DNA of 51,830 nucleotides from Candidatus Acetatifactor stercoripullorum. Its GTDB lineage: Bacteria > Bacillota > Clostridia > Lachnospirales > Lachnospiraceae. Within the stretch, counting starts at the first letter, position 1. Each line of letters starts with the position of its first letter. Location of the stretch: assembly GCA_019114005.1 (NCBI GenBank), contig DXGH01000007.1:1-51830 (forward strand), read 5' to 3'. Under the pieces are notes generated by a model. It searched no databases, was not told the origin of the DNA, and saw only the letters and a program-made list of their open reading frames with translations. A program made the translations under genes and the position numbers. Shown here piece after piece: positions 34,316 through 43,747 of this stretch.

Positions 34316-34789
34316 ATGGAAATCAGAAGAGCACAGGAAAAAGACATGGAGGATATCAACCGTCTGCTGCTGCAGGTGTGTCTGGTACATCACAAGGGCC
34401 GTCCGGACCTTTTTAAATACGGTGCAAAAAAATACACGGATCAGCAGTTAAAGGATCTGATTGCGGACGATGGCCGTCCCATTTTCGTAGCCGCAGACGA
34501 AAACGGACGTGTACTTGGCTACGCCTTCTGCGTCTTTCAGCAATATCCGGACAACAACATTCTCACGGATATCAAAACGCTCTACATCGACGATTTATGT
34601 GTGGATGAAACCCTCCGCGGGCGCCACATCGGACGCAGTCTTTACGATTATGTGCTGAATTACGCCAAAGAAAGCGGCTGCTATAATGTGACCCTAAACG
34701 TCTGGAGCTGCAATCAGGGAGCCATGAAATTCTATGAATCCTGCGGGCTGAAGCCCCAAAAAACAGGCATGGAGGTCATTTTAAACTGA
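34316..34789 (+). CDS. GNAT-family N-acetyltransferase
   Basis: 157 residues. The acetyl-CoA-binding motif A is DLCVDETLRGRHIGRSLYDY (~95-114), preceded by VLGYAFCVF and followed by VTLNVWSCNQGAMKFYESCGL, the standard GNAT order. GGAGG lies just ahead of the ATG. The acceptor (small molecule or protein N-terminus) cannot be told. Its last codons form one arm of the terminator used by the convergent fbp operon. Confidence 0.88.
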   Translation: MEIRRAQEKDMEDINRLLLQVCLVHHKGRPDLFKYGAKKYTDQQLKDLIADDGRPIFVAADENGRVLGYAFCVFQQYPDNNILTDIKTLYIDDLCVDETLRGRHIGRSLYDYVLNYAKESGCYNVTLNVWSCNQGAMKFYESCGLKPQKTGMEVILN

Positions 34790-34799
34790 CCTCCATGCC
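34757..34799 (-). terminator. Terminator of the dapA-dapB-fbp operon, inside the acetyltransferase gene end
   Basis: A perfect 13-bp stem (766-778 with 787-799) is followed on the minus strand by GTTTTTT (plus-strand A-run 759-764). The left arm lies within the final codons of the plus-strand gene. Confidence 0.8.
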
Positions 34800-34819
34800 T
34801 GCAGCCAGACAGTCCTGCT

Positions 34820-36781
34820 TTACGCCTCTTCTATGATCGTGCCCTCTCTGTAGGCTTCCAGAAGCTCCTCCAGATAAAAGATACTCTCCTTTATCTCCCT
34901 TCCCGTATCCGTATCCGCCACCATTTTCCGGGTGTGAAAGCTTTCCACCACAATAGAATCCGAAAAAATATCCGACTCCTTCTTTATGGCAGCCTCCGCC
35001 GACTCAAAGGGCTCGTGGGCCACAAGCCGCATTCCTCTGGAATTACATACCAGCGTATACCCGGCTATGCCTGTTTTCTTCTGGTATGCCTTGGAAAATC
35101 CCCCGTCGATGATCAAAAGCTTGCCCCCGCATTTGATGGGTGACTCGCCGTGTATCTGCTCCACCGGCACATGGCCGTTTACGATATGGGCGTCCTGTGT
35201 CTTAAGCCCAAACTCTGCAAGAATGCGGTTTATTACCTCCTCCTGCTCTAAAAGGCTGTAGTAACTGTTCTTCTTCTCCTCATGGGCTTCCTTGTCCGCC
35301 ACAAAATAACGTTCAAAGGTAGCCATCTTCTCCTTTCCAAATACAGGAGAGCCCGGCCCCGCCCAGATATACCAGAACATATCCTGGCTTGAGATTCTCT
35401 CGTTTCCTTCCTTTGCGTAATATCCCCTTCTTGCGTAGTACTCCAAAATGTCGTACAGCGCCTTTCCGCTGTACTCCTTTCCGCCGATTTCCACCTTCAT
35501 AAAACTTCCGTCCGGGTTTAAGGGCACGCAGCCGTGATAGAGAAGATTTCCGTTGTAAATCTTGTACATGCCCCCCTTGGCAAACAAAAAGCGCACATGT
35601 CTCTGCAGCTTTTCGCACTTCATGAAGGCCTGCTGTAAGCGTACCATGACCTTTGCCTCCTCTTCGGTCAGGTCATAGGGATGGGCCGGGTCCACCGTTG
35701 GCAGGTCCGTATCCAGCATAGCATACTCTCTGCCGTTTACCGTAACTGTTTTTTTCTCATAGTCGATTCGGTGCAGAAGCATCCGCTCCTCCATATGAAA
35801 TTCCGGATGGCGCATGATCAGCTGTCCCTCCAGCTTAAACTGTATCAAGGCTATGGCCTTGTGCATTTTGGTGTCCAGGCTCAAATCCTTTGTGTTGTAG
35901 TCCGTATTATATTTTATGGCAAAAATACTGCAGTCCGTATCCCCATAGGTCTCCAGCGAAAAGGCAGCAAGCGGCAGAAGATTGATGCCGTAGCCGTCCT
36001 CTAAGGTTGCCAGATTTCCATAGCGGGCCGCCATCCTCACCACATTGGCAATGCAGGCCATATGACCGCTGGCTGCTCCCATCCACACAATGTCATGATT
36101 CCCCCACTGCACATCCACGGAGTGATACTCACAGAGGGTATCCATGATAATGTGGGGGCCGGGCCCCCTGTCATAAATGTCCCCTACAATATGAAGATGA
36201 TCGATGACAAGACGCTGGATCAGATGACTTAAGGCTGTGATAAACTGGGGCGCCCGGCCAATGCGTATAATCGTGTGAAGAATTTCGTTGTAGTAGGCCT
36301 CCTTGTCCTGAACCTCCTCCTTTTCTGTAATCAATTCCTCGATCACATAGGCAAAATCCTTCGGCAGCGCCTTTCTGACCTTGGAGCGGGTGTATTTGGA
36401 GGAAACCCGCTTAATGACCTGAACCAGACGATGAAGGGAAATTTTATACCAATCCTCTAAATTTTCCTCCTCCTTCTGTACAATCTCAAGCTTCTCCTCC
36501 GGATAATAAATCAGGGTGGCAAGGCTTTTTTTGTCCCGGCTGCTGATGGTGTTTCCAAACTCCTCGTCAATTTTTCTGCGCACGGAACCGGAGCCGTTTT
36601 TCAGCACATGGTTAAACTGCTCATATTCCCCGTGAATATCCGTCAGGAAATGCTCCGTCCCCTTCGGCAGATTCATAATCGACTGCAGATTGATAATCTC
36701 CGTGGCGGCCGCCGCCGTATTTTTATACTGGTGCGATAAAAGCCTGAGCACCTTCAATTCCTTTTCGTCCATCTGCCCCAA
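34820..36781 (-). CDS. fbp: Fructose-1,6-bisphosphatase, class III
   Basis: 653 residues, the usual length of the Firmicutes class III enzyme. Metallophosphatase motifs are present: FLTDIHGEYEQF (~42), GDIYDRGPGPH (~197) and WGNHDIVWMGAASGH (~227), then NGHVPV near 535. It converts fructose-1,6-bisphosphate to fructose-6-phosphate in gluconeogenesis. It starts 22 bases after dapB and has no promoter of its own that I can see, so it is probably transcribed with the lysine genes under the upstream lysine riboswitch, an unexpected link. Confidence 0.95.
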   Translation of the reverse strand: MGQMDEKELKVLRLLSHQYKNTAAAATEIINLQSIMNLPKGTEHFLTDIHGEYEQFNHVLKNGSGSVRRKIDEEFGNTISSRDKKSLATLIYYPEEKLEIVQKEEENLEDWYKISLHRLVQVIKRVSSKYTRSKVRKALPKDFAYVIEELITEKEEVQDKEAYYNEILHTIIRIGRAPQFITALSHLIQRLVIDHLHIVGDIYDRGPGPHIIMDTLCEYHSVDVQWGNHDIVWMGAASGHMACIANVVRMAARYGNLATLEDGYGINLLPLAAFSLETYGDTDCSIFAIKYNTDYNTKDLSLDTKMHKAIALIQFKLEGQLIMRHPEFHMEERMLLHRIDYEKKTVTVNGREYAMLDTDLPTVDPAHPYDLTEEEAKVMVRLQQAFMKCEKLQRHVRFLFAKGGMYKIYNGNLLYHGCVPLNPDGSFMKVEIGGKEYSGKALYDILEYYARRGYYAKEGNERISSQDMFWYIWAGPGSPVFGKEKMATFERYFVADKEAHEEKKNSYYSLLEQEEVINRILAEFGLKTQDAHIVNGHVPVEQIHGESPIKCGGKLLIIDGGFSKAYQKKTGIAGYTLVCNSRGMRLVAHEPFESAEAAIKKESDIFSDSIVVESFHTRKMVADTDTGREIKESIFYLEELLEAYREGTIIEEA

Positions 36782-36803
36782 TCCATTCCTTTCCCTGATC
36801 CTC

Positions 36804-37583
36804 CTATTTCACCCTGGCGTCGATCACATCGCTCATCTGATAGAGACCGGCGCTTTTCCCTGCCAGAAACTTTGCAGCCTCCACCGCGCCCTTTCCAAAC
36901 ACAGCCTTGGAAAATGCCTGATGGGAAAAGGTGATCACCTCGTCCTCTCCCGCAAAAATCACATCGTGCTCTCCCACAATGGTGCCCCCTCTGACCGCGC
37001 TGATGCCGATCTCCTTGTCAGGCCGCTTCTGGCGCCTTGGACTTCTGTCATATACATATTCGTACTCGTTGCCAAATTCTTCGTTGATGGCGTCCGCCAG
37101 GGCAAGGGCAGTACCGCTGGGAGCGTCCAGCTTCAGCCTGTGGTGCTTTTCCACGATCTCCATGTCAAAGCCCGCCTCAGCCAGTGTCCTTGCGGCCGTC
37201 TTTAACAGCTTAAACAGCAGATTGATTCCCAAAGACATATTGGCGGAGCGCAAAATCGCGGTTCTTGCAGATGCTTCCTCCACCCCCTTAATCTGCTCTT
37301 CACTCAGTCCCGTGGTACACAGCACACAGGGAAGCTTTTTTTCCACACAGTATTTTAAAACACTGTCCACCGCCGAAGCCGTGGAAAAGTCGATCAGGCA
37401 GTCCGCCTCCACATTGCAGTCCCACAGATCGGAATACACGGGATAGGGATTGCGTCCGCTGTCTCTGATATCGATTCCCGCCGCCATGCAGGTCTCCTTA
37501 TCCTCCTCCACCAGAGCGCTGATTACCTGTCCCATTTTTCCGTTGCATCCATTCATAATAATTCTTATCATTTTTCTTACCAT
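36804..37583 (-). CDS. dapB: 4-hydroxy-tetrahydrodipicolinate reductase
   Basis: 259 residues. The nucleotide-binding loop is IIMNGCNGKMGQ, followed by FSTASAVD, CTTGLSEEQ and the active-site EKHHRLKLDAPSGTAL (~165). It reduces the DapA product with NAD(P)H in lysine/diaminopimelate synthesis, needed for cell wall and, in spore-formers, dipicolinate. The first ATG is one base from AGGAAGG; the next one (37,571) is 13 bases away, so the start is uncertain by four codons. It lies between dapA and fbp. Confidence 0.95.
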   Translation of the reverse strand: MVRKMIRIIMNGCNGKMGQVISALVEEDKETCMAAGIDIRDSGRNPYPVYSDLWDCNVEADCLIDFSTASAVDSVLKYCVEKKLPCVLCTTGLSEEQIKGVEEASARTAILRSANMSLGINLLFKLLKTAARTLAEAGFDMEIVEKHHRLKLDAPSGTALALADAINEEFGNEYEYVYDRSPRRQKRPDKEIGISAVRGGTIVGEHDVIFAGEDEVITFSHQAFSKAVFGKGAVEAAKFLAGKSAGLYQMSDVIDARVK

Positions 37584-37641
37584 GCCTTCCTGTTTCTTAT
37601 TTCTGCCCTTAAACAGCAGACTTTCCGCTATTATGAAGAAT

Positions 37642-37668
37642 CCCGCCCGTAAATTTCACAGGCGGGAC
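37642..37668 (-). other. Hairpin between dapA and dapB
   Basis: TCCCGCC (642-648) and GGCGGGA (662-668) form a 7-bp stem without a T-run, in the 120-base gap between the two genes. It may be a processing or stability element; it is not a good terminator. Confidence 0.35.
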
Positions 37669-37703
37669 CACACAGCCAGGCCAAAAGCCCAGCTGTCATT
37701 TAC

Positions 37704-38588
37704 TTATAAAATGCCGTATGCCTTCATGGCCCTTTCAAGCCTCTGTGCATTAGGCTCCTCCATCTGTGTCAAAGGCATCCGGAGGGCACCGGAGCACATA
37801 CCTATCAGGCTTAACGCCTTCTTCACCGGGATGGGATTTACCTCACAAAACAGCGCGCTGCACAGCTCCATGGCCTCCAGCTGCATTTTCCTGCTTCCCT
37901 CCACGTCCCCGTCAAAAAATTTCTGGCAGATGTCATGGGTCTGCCTGGGCGCAATGTTGGACAAAACAGAAATCACGCCGATTCCTCCCAGAGCCAGAAT
38001 GGGTACGATCTGGTCGTCATTTCCTGAATAAATGTCCACACAGCCGTCTGCAATGGCCGCAAGATGTGCTATCTGGCTGATATTTCCGCTGGCTTCCTTG
38101 ACTCCTGCGATATTTTCCACATCCCTGCAGAGCCTGACAATCGTCTCCGGCAGAATGTTGCATCCCGTACGGCTGGGCACATTGTAAAGGATCACCGGCA
38201 CATCCACCGCCTGGGCCACCGTCTTAAAATGCGCATACAGACCGTTCTGTGTGGCCTTGTTATAATAAGGGCTCACCAGCAGAACGCCGTCCGCACCAAG
38301 CTTCTGTGCCTCGGTGGAGAGATAAACCGCCGTCTCCGTACAGTTGGAGCCAGTGCCTGCAATCACAGGAAGCCTGCCTGCAACTGTCTTTACACAATGT
38401 CCGATCACATCCAGATGCTCCTCGTGGGTCAGCGTAGAGGCCTCCCCTGTGGTGCCGCACACGATAATGGCATCCGTTCCATTTTCAATCTGAAATTCCA
38501 GCAGCCTGTCAAACTGCCCGTAATCCACTTCCCCGTTTTCCTTCATAGGCGTCGCAATGGCCACGCCTGCTCCTTTAAAAACCGCCAT
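37704..38588 (-). CDS. dapA: 4-hydroxy-tetrahydrodipicolinate synthase
   Basis: About 294 residues from ATG 38,588, which has GGAGG six bases upstream. The TIM-barrel motifs are clear: GTTGEASTLTHEEH (~46), GTGSNCTETAV, YNVPSRTGCN with the catalytic Tyr, and the Schiff-base Lys in AGVKEASGN (~160). It condenses pyruvate with aspartate semialdehyde, the committed step of lysine/diaminopimelate synthesis. Transcription starts about 300 bases upstream and passes through a lysine riboswitch. Confidence 0.96.
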   Translation of the reverse strand: MAVFKGAGVAIATPMKENGEVDYGQFDRLLEFQIENGTDAIIVCGTTGEASTLTHEEHLDVIGHCVKTVAGRLPVIAGTGSNCTETAVYLSTEAQKLGADGVLLVSPYYNKATQNGLYAHFKTVAQAVDVPVILYNVPSRTGCNILPETIVRLCRDVENIAGVKEASGNISQIAHLAAIADGCVDIYSGNDDQIVPILALGGIGVISVLSNIAPRQTHDICQKFFDGDVEGSRKMQLEAMELCSALFCEVNPIPVKKALSLIGMCSGALRMPLTQMEEPNAQRLERAMKAYGIL

Positions 38589-38652
38589 ACACATCCTCCA
38601 TTCTTATGCCGTTCTGCGGCATCGGTCCATGATTCAAAAATGATACCCCTGT

Positions 38653-38684
38653 GAACAGAAACGCCAGCGTGTTAAGCGCTGGCG
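38653..38684 (-). terminator. Expression-platform hairpin of the lysine riboswitch
   Basis: CGCCAGCG (662-669) pairs with CGCTGGCG (677-684), giving on the minus strand a GC-rich stem followed by TTTCTGTT. It lies between the riboswitch and the dapA ATG and is the likely lysine-induced terminator, although the T-run is interrupted. Confidence 0.65.
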
Positions 38685-38709
38685 GATGATATACCAATGG
38701 AATATCCAC

Positions 38710-38888
38710 TTGATAGCGCCCCATCTGCCGCCCTTACAGCAGATGACAGTCATACGGCTCTTAACCGTATGCCCAAGATTTGATTTGCAGGCAATCTCCT
38801 CTTTCGGCGCATTTCCCTTTCTTCCTTCTTCAGCTGTGCCTGCCACATCAGAAAAAATACTCTTGAAACACGCAACCTCTATCTTCCT
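38710..38888 (-). ncRNA. Lysine riboswitch (L-box)
   Basis: Reading the minus strand, the landmarks of the L-box appear in order: GATAGAGGTTGCG (5' strand of P1), AAGAGTA, GAAAGGGAAATGCGCCGAAAG, CTTGGGC with a stem and loop, GACTGTCA, a CATCTGC/GCAGATG stem, and CTATC closing P1 (712-716 with 879-883). It precedes dapA, as lysine riboswitches commonly do. Lysine binding should favour the downstream terminator and shut off dapA-dapB, and probably fbp. Confidence 0.9.
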
Positions 38889-38899
38889 TATTTTCTTGT

Positions 38900-38928
38900 A
38901 TCATATCATTTTCCCTATCTGCTGTCAA
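38900..38928 (-). promoter_or_regulatory. Promoter of the dapA operon
   Basis: Minus-strand TTGACA (923-928), 17 bases, TATGAT (900-905). The start of transcription near 38,893 puts the riboswitch at the very 5' end of the RNA. Confidence 0.85.
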
Positions 38929-38964
38929 CGGTTTTCTGACGGCAGGACTGCAGTCTGCCGTCAT

Positions 38965-39462
38965 CTATTCCCACACCTTAAATTTCAATGTCTCTATCTT
39001 GGAAACCTGATCGGCCAGCATACAGATTTGGTCGTTTAAGGAAATACCCGTAAGGATTACGCTGGTCTCCCCCCTGCATTCCAGCAGGTTCTTTAAGTCC
39101 TCCACCGTGATGATCCCCTTCTCCACAAGGCCCAATACCTCGTCCAATATCAAAAGATCACACTCTCCCGTAGACAATACCTTCTTGGCAAAGTTAATGC
39201 CGTTTCTGATATTCATAATCTCTTCCCGCTTTTTTTCATCGGAAAGCTCTGCGAAGTTTTCGTCGGATTTCTCAAACCGAAATAATTTGATCTCAGGCTC
39301 CATTCTGCGCAGAAAGTCAGAATCGCCAAGTCCCCTTCCCTTCAGGAATTGAATCATGACAACACTTTTGCCCTCCACCGCCGCCATAACGGCTCTCCCG
39401 ATTGCTGCAGGTGATTTTCCCCGTCCGTCTCCGGCATAAATATGAACCAATCCTTTACCCAT
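38965..39462 (-). CDS. Corrinoid adenosyltransferase (CobO/BtuR)
   Basis: 165 residues from ATG 39,462 (GAGGT five bases upstream; the longer frame starts with GTG). The N-terminal ATP loop GDGRGKSPAAIG, followed by VVMIQFLKGRG, and the LLILDEVLGLVEKGI block are typical of CobO. It adds the 5'-deoxyadenosyl ligand to cob(I)alamin or cobyrinic acid diamide. No other corrin gene is nearby, so a salvage role is likely. A 9-bp hairpin (937-945 with 955-963) follows the stop. Confidence 0.88.
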   Translation of the reverse strand: MGKGLVHIYAGDGRGKSPAAIGRAVMAAVEGKSVVMIQFLKGRGLGDSDFLRRMEPEIKLFRFEKSDENFAELSDEKKREEIMNIRNGINFAKKVLSTGECDLLILDEVLGLVEKGIITVEDLKNLLECRGETSVILTGISLNDQICMLADQVSKIETLKFKVWE

Positions 39463-39558
39463 CTTGCACCTCACAGTATTTTTCAGAAAACATGATATTT
39501 ATCATATCATATTTTTCCAGGGTTGGCAACTTCTGCCGCATTCCTTCCCAAAGTATCC

Positions 39559-40194
39559 CTATGCTTCCTCCGTCAAAAGCTCCAGCTTGCTCACAGACAC
39601 TTCAAAGGCAACTCTTCTCTCCACATTTTCCTCATCCAGCTTTTTCATATATTCACGGCTCTGAATCCTGCCCCAGATGGCGCACCGCTCTCCCACCTTA
39701 AAGTGGTTGGCATAACGGGCATTTCTTCCCCAGCAGATACAGGGTATGTAGTCCGACTTTCCATAAGGGCGGTTCACTGCCAGCAAAAGATCCGCAATCT
39801 CCCGTCCCAAAGGTGTTTTCCGATAAACAGGCTCCTTACAGATATACCCGTCCAGATAAATCTGATTGCTCTTAGAGCTCTCCTCCAGCTCATCCACAAA
39901 AGAAACCTCTCTCGCAAACACAGAAAGCACCAGTCTGTTCTTTCTCTCCTCGTGCCGGTTGTAGGAACGAAATTGCCCGTTGACACAGATCAGCATTCCT
40001 ATATAGTCAGCAGTCACGTCCAACAGCCGTTCGGAAACCATTACCGGTATGATATCATAGCTCTCACTGAGACGCTTGCATTTTACATCCACCATATAAA
40101 ATCCTTCTCCGAAAATCTCATGGCTATAGGTAAACTGGCTGATAATTTCCCCCATAACCGTTACCTGATTGTTTTCCATTACCTTATCTGTCAT
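39559..40194 (-). CDS. Single-stranded DNA-binding protein with two OB-like halves
   Basis: About 211 residues from ATG 40,194 (GGGAG eight bases upstream). The C-terminal half is SSB-like: IYLDGYICKEPVYRKTPLGREIADLLLAVNR, then YIPCICWGRNARYANHFKVGE and AIWGRIQSREY. The N-terminal half (NNQVTVMGEIISQF...YSHEIFGEGFY) resembles a second OB-fold. Classical SSB has one fold and an acidic tip; here the end is KLELLTEEA without the usual DDDIPF-type tip, so it is probably an accessory SSB rather than the replication one. Confidence 0.72.
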   Translation of the reverse strand: MTDKVMENNQVTVMGEIISQFTYSHEIFGEGFYMVDVKCKRLSESYDIIPVMVSERLLDVTADYIGMLICVNGQFRSYNRHEERKNRLVLSVFAREVSFVDELEESSKSNQIYLDGYICKEPVYRKTPLGREIADLLLAVNRPYGKSDYIPCICWGRNARYANHFKVGERCAIWGRIQSREYMKKLDEENVERRVAFEVSVSKLELLTEEA

Positions 40195-40392
40195 TTTCAG
40201 TTCTCCCTTCTTACACTTTAAGAATTTTTCCGGTAACAAAACCTGTAATGCAATACTATTTATACTCTATTTCATTTCAAAATAGTACCCTAAAATATCG
40301 CGCAATCCGCCAATCTACGCGAAAAACCGATTTATTTTTCATTAAAATAAATATGAAAAACCAATAAAACCCGAAATGAACCCTTATTCTCC

Positions 40393-40422
40393 TTGCATCC
40401 GGCAAAAATTGGTGCTATACTG
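40393..40422 (+). promoter_or_regulatory. Promoter of typA
   Basis: TTGCAT (393-398), 18 bases, TATACT (417-422) with TG-C just before it, an extended -10. The leader to the ATG would be about 117 bases; 40,195-40,392 contains no gene that I can support. Confidence 0.65.
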
Positions 40423-40545
40423 TAACAGTTTGAAAATTCGACAGAATAATTGGTTGACAATAGGGAACAAACACTGTGGCATTTCTGTAAGGTTCGACAG
40501 ATATCGACAAGAATCCGCAGAAAGCGTTCCGGAACGGAGTTTGAG

Positions 40546-42381
40546 ATGAGACAAAAAAGAGAAGATGTTAGAAACGTTGCCATCATAGCCCATGTAGACC
40601 ACGGAAAAACCACCCTGGTGGACGAGCTTTTAAAGCAAAGCGGCGTATTCAGGGCCGGTCAGGAGATCGCCGAGCGCGTGATGGATTCCAATGACCTGGA
40701 GCGGGAACGGGGCATCACTATTCTTTCCAAAAATACAGCCGTTATGTACAAGGGCACCAAAATCAATATCATTGACACTCCCGGCCATGCCGATTTCGGC
40801 GGCGAGGTGGAACGGGTTCTGAAGATGGTAAACGGCGTTATTCTGGTAGTAGACGCCTTTGAGGGAGCCATGCCTCAGACAAAATTTGTATTGAGAAAGG
40901 CTTTGGAGCTGAAGCTTCCTGTGATTGTGTGCATCAACAAGATTGACCGCCCGGAGGCAAGGCCGGAGGAGGTGGTGGACGAGGTGCTGGAGCTGTTTTT
41001 GGAGCTCGATGCCGACGATTCCCAGCTGGACTGCCCCTTTGTCTATGCCTCGGCCAAGGCCGGAGTGGCCTCCATGGAGCCGGAAAAGCCTGGCACCAGC
41101 ATGGAGCCGCTGTTTGAAACCATTTTAAACTATATTCCTGCCCCCGAAGGGGATCCCGACGCCGGCACCCAGGTGCTCATCAGCACCATCGACTATAATG
41201 AATATGTAGGCCGCATCGGCGTGGGCAAGGTGGACAACGGCACCATACGGGTCAATCAGGATGTGGTGATCTGCAACCATCATGAGCCTGACAAGCAGAT
41301 CAAGGTAAAGGTCAGCAAGCTCTATGAATTTGACGGACTTAACAAGGCTGAGGTAAAGGAGGCTTCCATCGGTTCCATTGTGGCAATCTCCGGCATCGCC
41401 GACATCCACATCGGAGATACCCTCTGCTCTCCGGAAAATATCGCGCCCATTCCCTTCCAGAAAATCAGCGAGCCCACCATCGCCATGCAGTTTATGGTAA
41501 ACGATTCTCCACTGGCCGGCAAGGAAGGAAAGTATGTTACCAGCCGCCATCTGCGGGACAGGCTGTTCCGGGAGCTGAATACGGACGTATCTCTGCGTGT
41601 GGAGGAGACGGACTCTCCCGACTGCTTTAAGGTATCCGGCAGGGGCGAGCTTCATCTCTCCGTCCTCATCGAAAATATGCGGCGGGAGGGCTTTGAATTT
41701 GCCGTCAGCAAGGCGGAGGTTCTCTACCACAAGGACGAAAACGGAAAGCTTTTGGAGCCTATGGAGCTTGCCTACATTGACGTACCCAATGAATACTCCG
41801 GCGCCGTCATTGAAAAGCTGGGACAGCGAAAGGGTGAGCTCCGCAATATGGGTACGCTCTCCGGAAGTTCCTATACCCGCCTGGAGTTTTCCATTCCCGC
41901 CAGAGGACTCATCGGCTATCGGGGCGAGTTTATGACCGATACCAAGGGAAATGGTATTTTAAACACTGTTTTTGACGGCTACGGCCCCTACAAAGGAGAT
42001 ATCCAGTACCGCAAGTTAGGGTCTCTGATCGCTTTCGAGGCCGGGGAGGCCATCACCTACGGTCTTTACAACGCCCAGGAGCGGGGTACCCTCTTTATCG
42101 GACCGGGCGAAAAGGTTTACGCAGGCATGGTAGTGGGACAGACCGGCCGCAGTGAGGACATCGAGCTGAATGTATGTAAGAAAAAGCAGCTGACCAATAC
42201 CCGCTCCTCCAGTGCAGACGAAGCCTTGCGCCTGACGCCCCCTAAAATTTTGTCCCTGGAGCAGGCCCTTGATTTTATCGATACGGATGAGCTTTTGGAG
42301 GTAACCCCCGAAAGCCTGCGCATCCGCAAAAAAATCCTGGATCCCACCCTTAGAAAACGGGCGGCCATGAGCAAAAAATAA
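40546..42381 (+). CDS. typA: Ribosome-associated GTPase TypA/BipA
   Basis: 611 residues from ATG 40,546 (GGAG six bases upstream). G-domain motifs: [31 protein letters not shown]; then the EF-G-like domains II, III and V and the TypA C-terminal region ([17 protein letters not shown] segment and the [11 protein letters not shown] end). It acts on the 50S subunit in assembly and stress. The length is normal for the family. It is a single-gene unit with a consensus-like promoter. Confidence 0.96.
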   Translation: MRQKREDVRNVAIIAHVDHGKTTLVDELLKQSGVFRAGQEIAERVMDSNDLERERGITILSKNTAVMYKGTKINIIDTPGHADFGGEVERVLKMVNGVILVVDAFEGAMPQTKFVLRKALELKLPVIVCINKIDRPEARPEEVVDEVLELFLELDADDSQLDCPFVYASAKAGVASMEPEKPGTSMEPLFETILNYIPAPEGDPDAGTQVLISTIDYNEYVGRIGVGKVDNGTIRVNQDVVICNHHEPDKQIKVKVSKLYEFDGLNKAEVKEASIGSIVAISGIADIHIGDTLCSPENIAPIPFQKISEPTIAMQFMVNDSPLAGKEGKYVTSRHLRDRLFRELNTDVSLRVEETDSPDCFKVSGRGELHLSVLIENMRREGFEFAVSKAEVLYHKDENGKLLEPMELAYIDVPNEYSGAVIEKLGQRKGELRNMGTLSGSSYTRLEFSIPARGLIGYRGEFMTDTKGNGILNTVFDGYGPYKGDIQYRKLGSLIAFEAGEAITYGLYNAQERGTLFIGPGEKVYAGMVVGQTGRSEDIELNVCKKKQLTNTRSSSADEALRLTPPKILSLEQALDFIDTDELLEVTPESLRIRKKILDPTLRKRAAMSKK

Positions 42382-42412
42382 ACACTTAAATATCCCTGTA
42401 ATTTCCAGTCCA

Positions 42413-42455
42413 GAACATACGTTTTGATGCTATACTATAAAAGGAACGTATGTTT
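42413..42455 (+). promoter_or_regulatory. Two LexA (SOS) boxes flanking the polymerase promoter
   Basis: GAACATACGTTT (413-424) and GAACGTATGTTT (444-455) both match the Firmicutes LexA consensus core GAACRNRYGTTY. Their centres are 31 bases apart (three helical turns), and the -10 TATACT (431-436, with TG-C before it) lies between them. The region also forms a larger dyad (TCCAGTC/GACTGGA). Strong sign of DNA-damage induction of the Y-family polymerase. Confidence 0.85.
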
Positions 42456-42478
42456 GACTGGAATGGCAGGTGATTTTT

Positions 42479-43747
42479 TTGGTAAAAAAACGCGTCTATT
42501 TATGTATCGATTTCAAATCCTTTTATGCTTCCGTAGAATGTGTGGAACGGGGGCTGGACCCTCTCTCCGCGCTTCTTGTGGTGGCGGACCCAGAGCGTGG
42601 CCGGGGAACCATTTGTCTTGCAGTGTCCTGTGCCTTAAAAGGGCTGGGAGTCAAAAACCGCTGCCGGGTATTTCAGATTCCCTCCCACATCCCGTATGTT
42701 ACAGCAGTCCCCAGAATGAAGCGCTACATTGATTATTCCGCAGAAATTTACGGTCTCTATCTAAAATATATGGCCAAAGAGGACATTCATGTATACTCCG
42801 TGGACGAGGCCTTTTTGGACATTACAGATTATCTTTCCCTCTATCAAGCCTCTCCCGAGGACCTGGCACGCCAAATCATGCAGGATATCCTTAGGCACAC
42901 CGGCATTCCCTCCGCCGCAGGCATCGGCACAAACCTCTATCTGGCCAAAACCGCACTGGACCTTCTGGCCAAGCATTCCCCAGAGAACCTGGCCAGCCTG
43001 GATGAGGAGAGCTACCAAAAAAGCCTCTGGCGCCACCGGCCCCTTTCAGACTTCTGGCGGATTGGAAAGAGTATGGAGGCAAGGCTGAACCAAATAGGGC
43101 TTTTCACCATGGAGGATATCGCAAAGTCCCAGGAGGCCCCTCTATACCACGCCTTCGGACGGGATGCGGAGCTTTTGATCGACCACGCCTTCGGACGGGA
43201 GCCCGTGACCATTGCCCACATAAAAAACTATCTTCCCAAAAGCCGCTCTCTAAGCAGCAGCCAAATGCTTCCCCGAAACTACACCTATGAGGAGGGGATG
43301 CTGATTTTAAAGGAAATGGTGGACAGCCTGTGTCTTGAGCTGGCAGCACAGGGGCTCTGCGCCGGGTCTTTGTCCCTTACGGTGGACTATTCCTGGCACT
43401 GGGGACCAAAGCCCTCCACAGCTGCCGTCCCTCTCCCCGTTTCCGCCAATTCCTACCGCTGCATACTGCCCCACGCGCTACGCTGTTATGAGCGGATTAC
43501 AGATAAAAACGCCCCCATCCGAAAGCTCAGCCTCTCCTTCGGCAGTGTTTCCCGGGAGACCTTCCGGCAGTATGAGCTGTTTACCTCTCCCAGGGAGCAG
43601 GACAGAGACCGCAGACTGCAGCAGGCTGTTTGGGACATCAGACGGCGCTTTGGTCCAAACGCCCTGCTGCGGGGAATGGATCTTATGGAGGCGGCCACCA
43701 CAAGAGAACGCAATCTGCAGATCGGAGGACACAAAAGTGGCCAATAA
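42479..43747 (+). CDS. Y-family (UmuC/DinB-type) DNA polymerase
   Basis: About 422 residues. Catalytic motifs: CIDFKSFYASVECVERG at the N-terminus, the SVDEAFLDIT acidic pair (~105), and the HhH region SDFWRIGKSMEARLNQIGL. The C-terminal little-finger region is the type seen in clostridial UvrX-like enzymes. The start is TTG 42,479 (AGGTGA upstream) or GTG 42,470. It is translesion polymerase, error-prone, and behind two LexA boxes. The YolD-like gene overlaps its end. Confidence 0.88.
   Translation: MVKKRVYLCIDFKSFYASVECVERGLDPLSALLVVADPERGRGTICLAVSCALKGLGVKNRCRVFQIPSHIPYVTAVPRMKRYIDYSAEIYGLYLKYMAKEDIHVYSVDEAFLDITDYLSLYQASPEDLARQIMQDILRHTGIPSAAGIGTNLYLAKTALDLLAKHSPENLASLDEESYQKSLWRHRPLSDFWRIGKSMEARLNQIGLFTMEDIAKSQEAPLYHAFGRDAELLIDHAFGREPVTIAHIKNYLPKSRSLSSSQMLPRNYTYEEGMLILKEMVDSLCLELAAQGLCAGSLSLTVDYSWHWGPKPSTAAVPLPVSANSYRCILPHALRCYERITDKNAPIRKLSLSFGSVSRETFRQYELFTSPREQDRDRRLQQAVWDIRRRFGPNALLRGMDLMEAATTRERNLQIGGHKSGQ

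Noticed and set aside
38937..38963. Terminator after the corrinoid adenosyltransferase gene
   Set aside because: The 9-bp stem is perfect but neither strand has a T-run; it is mentioned only in the gene entry.
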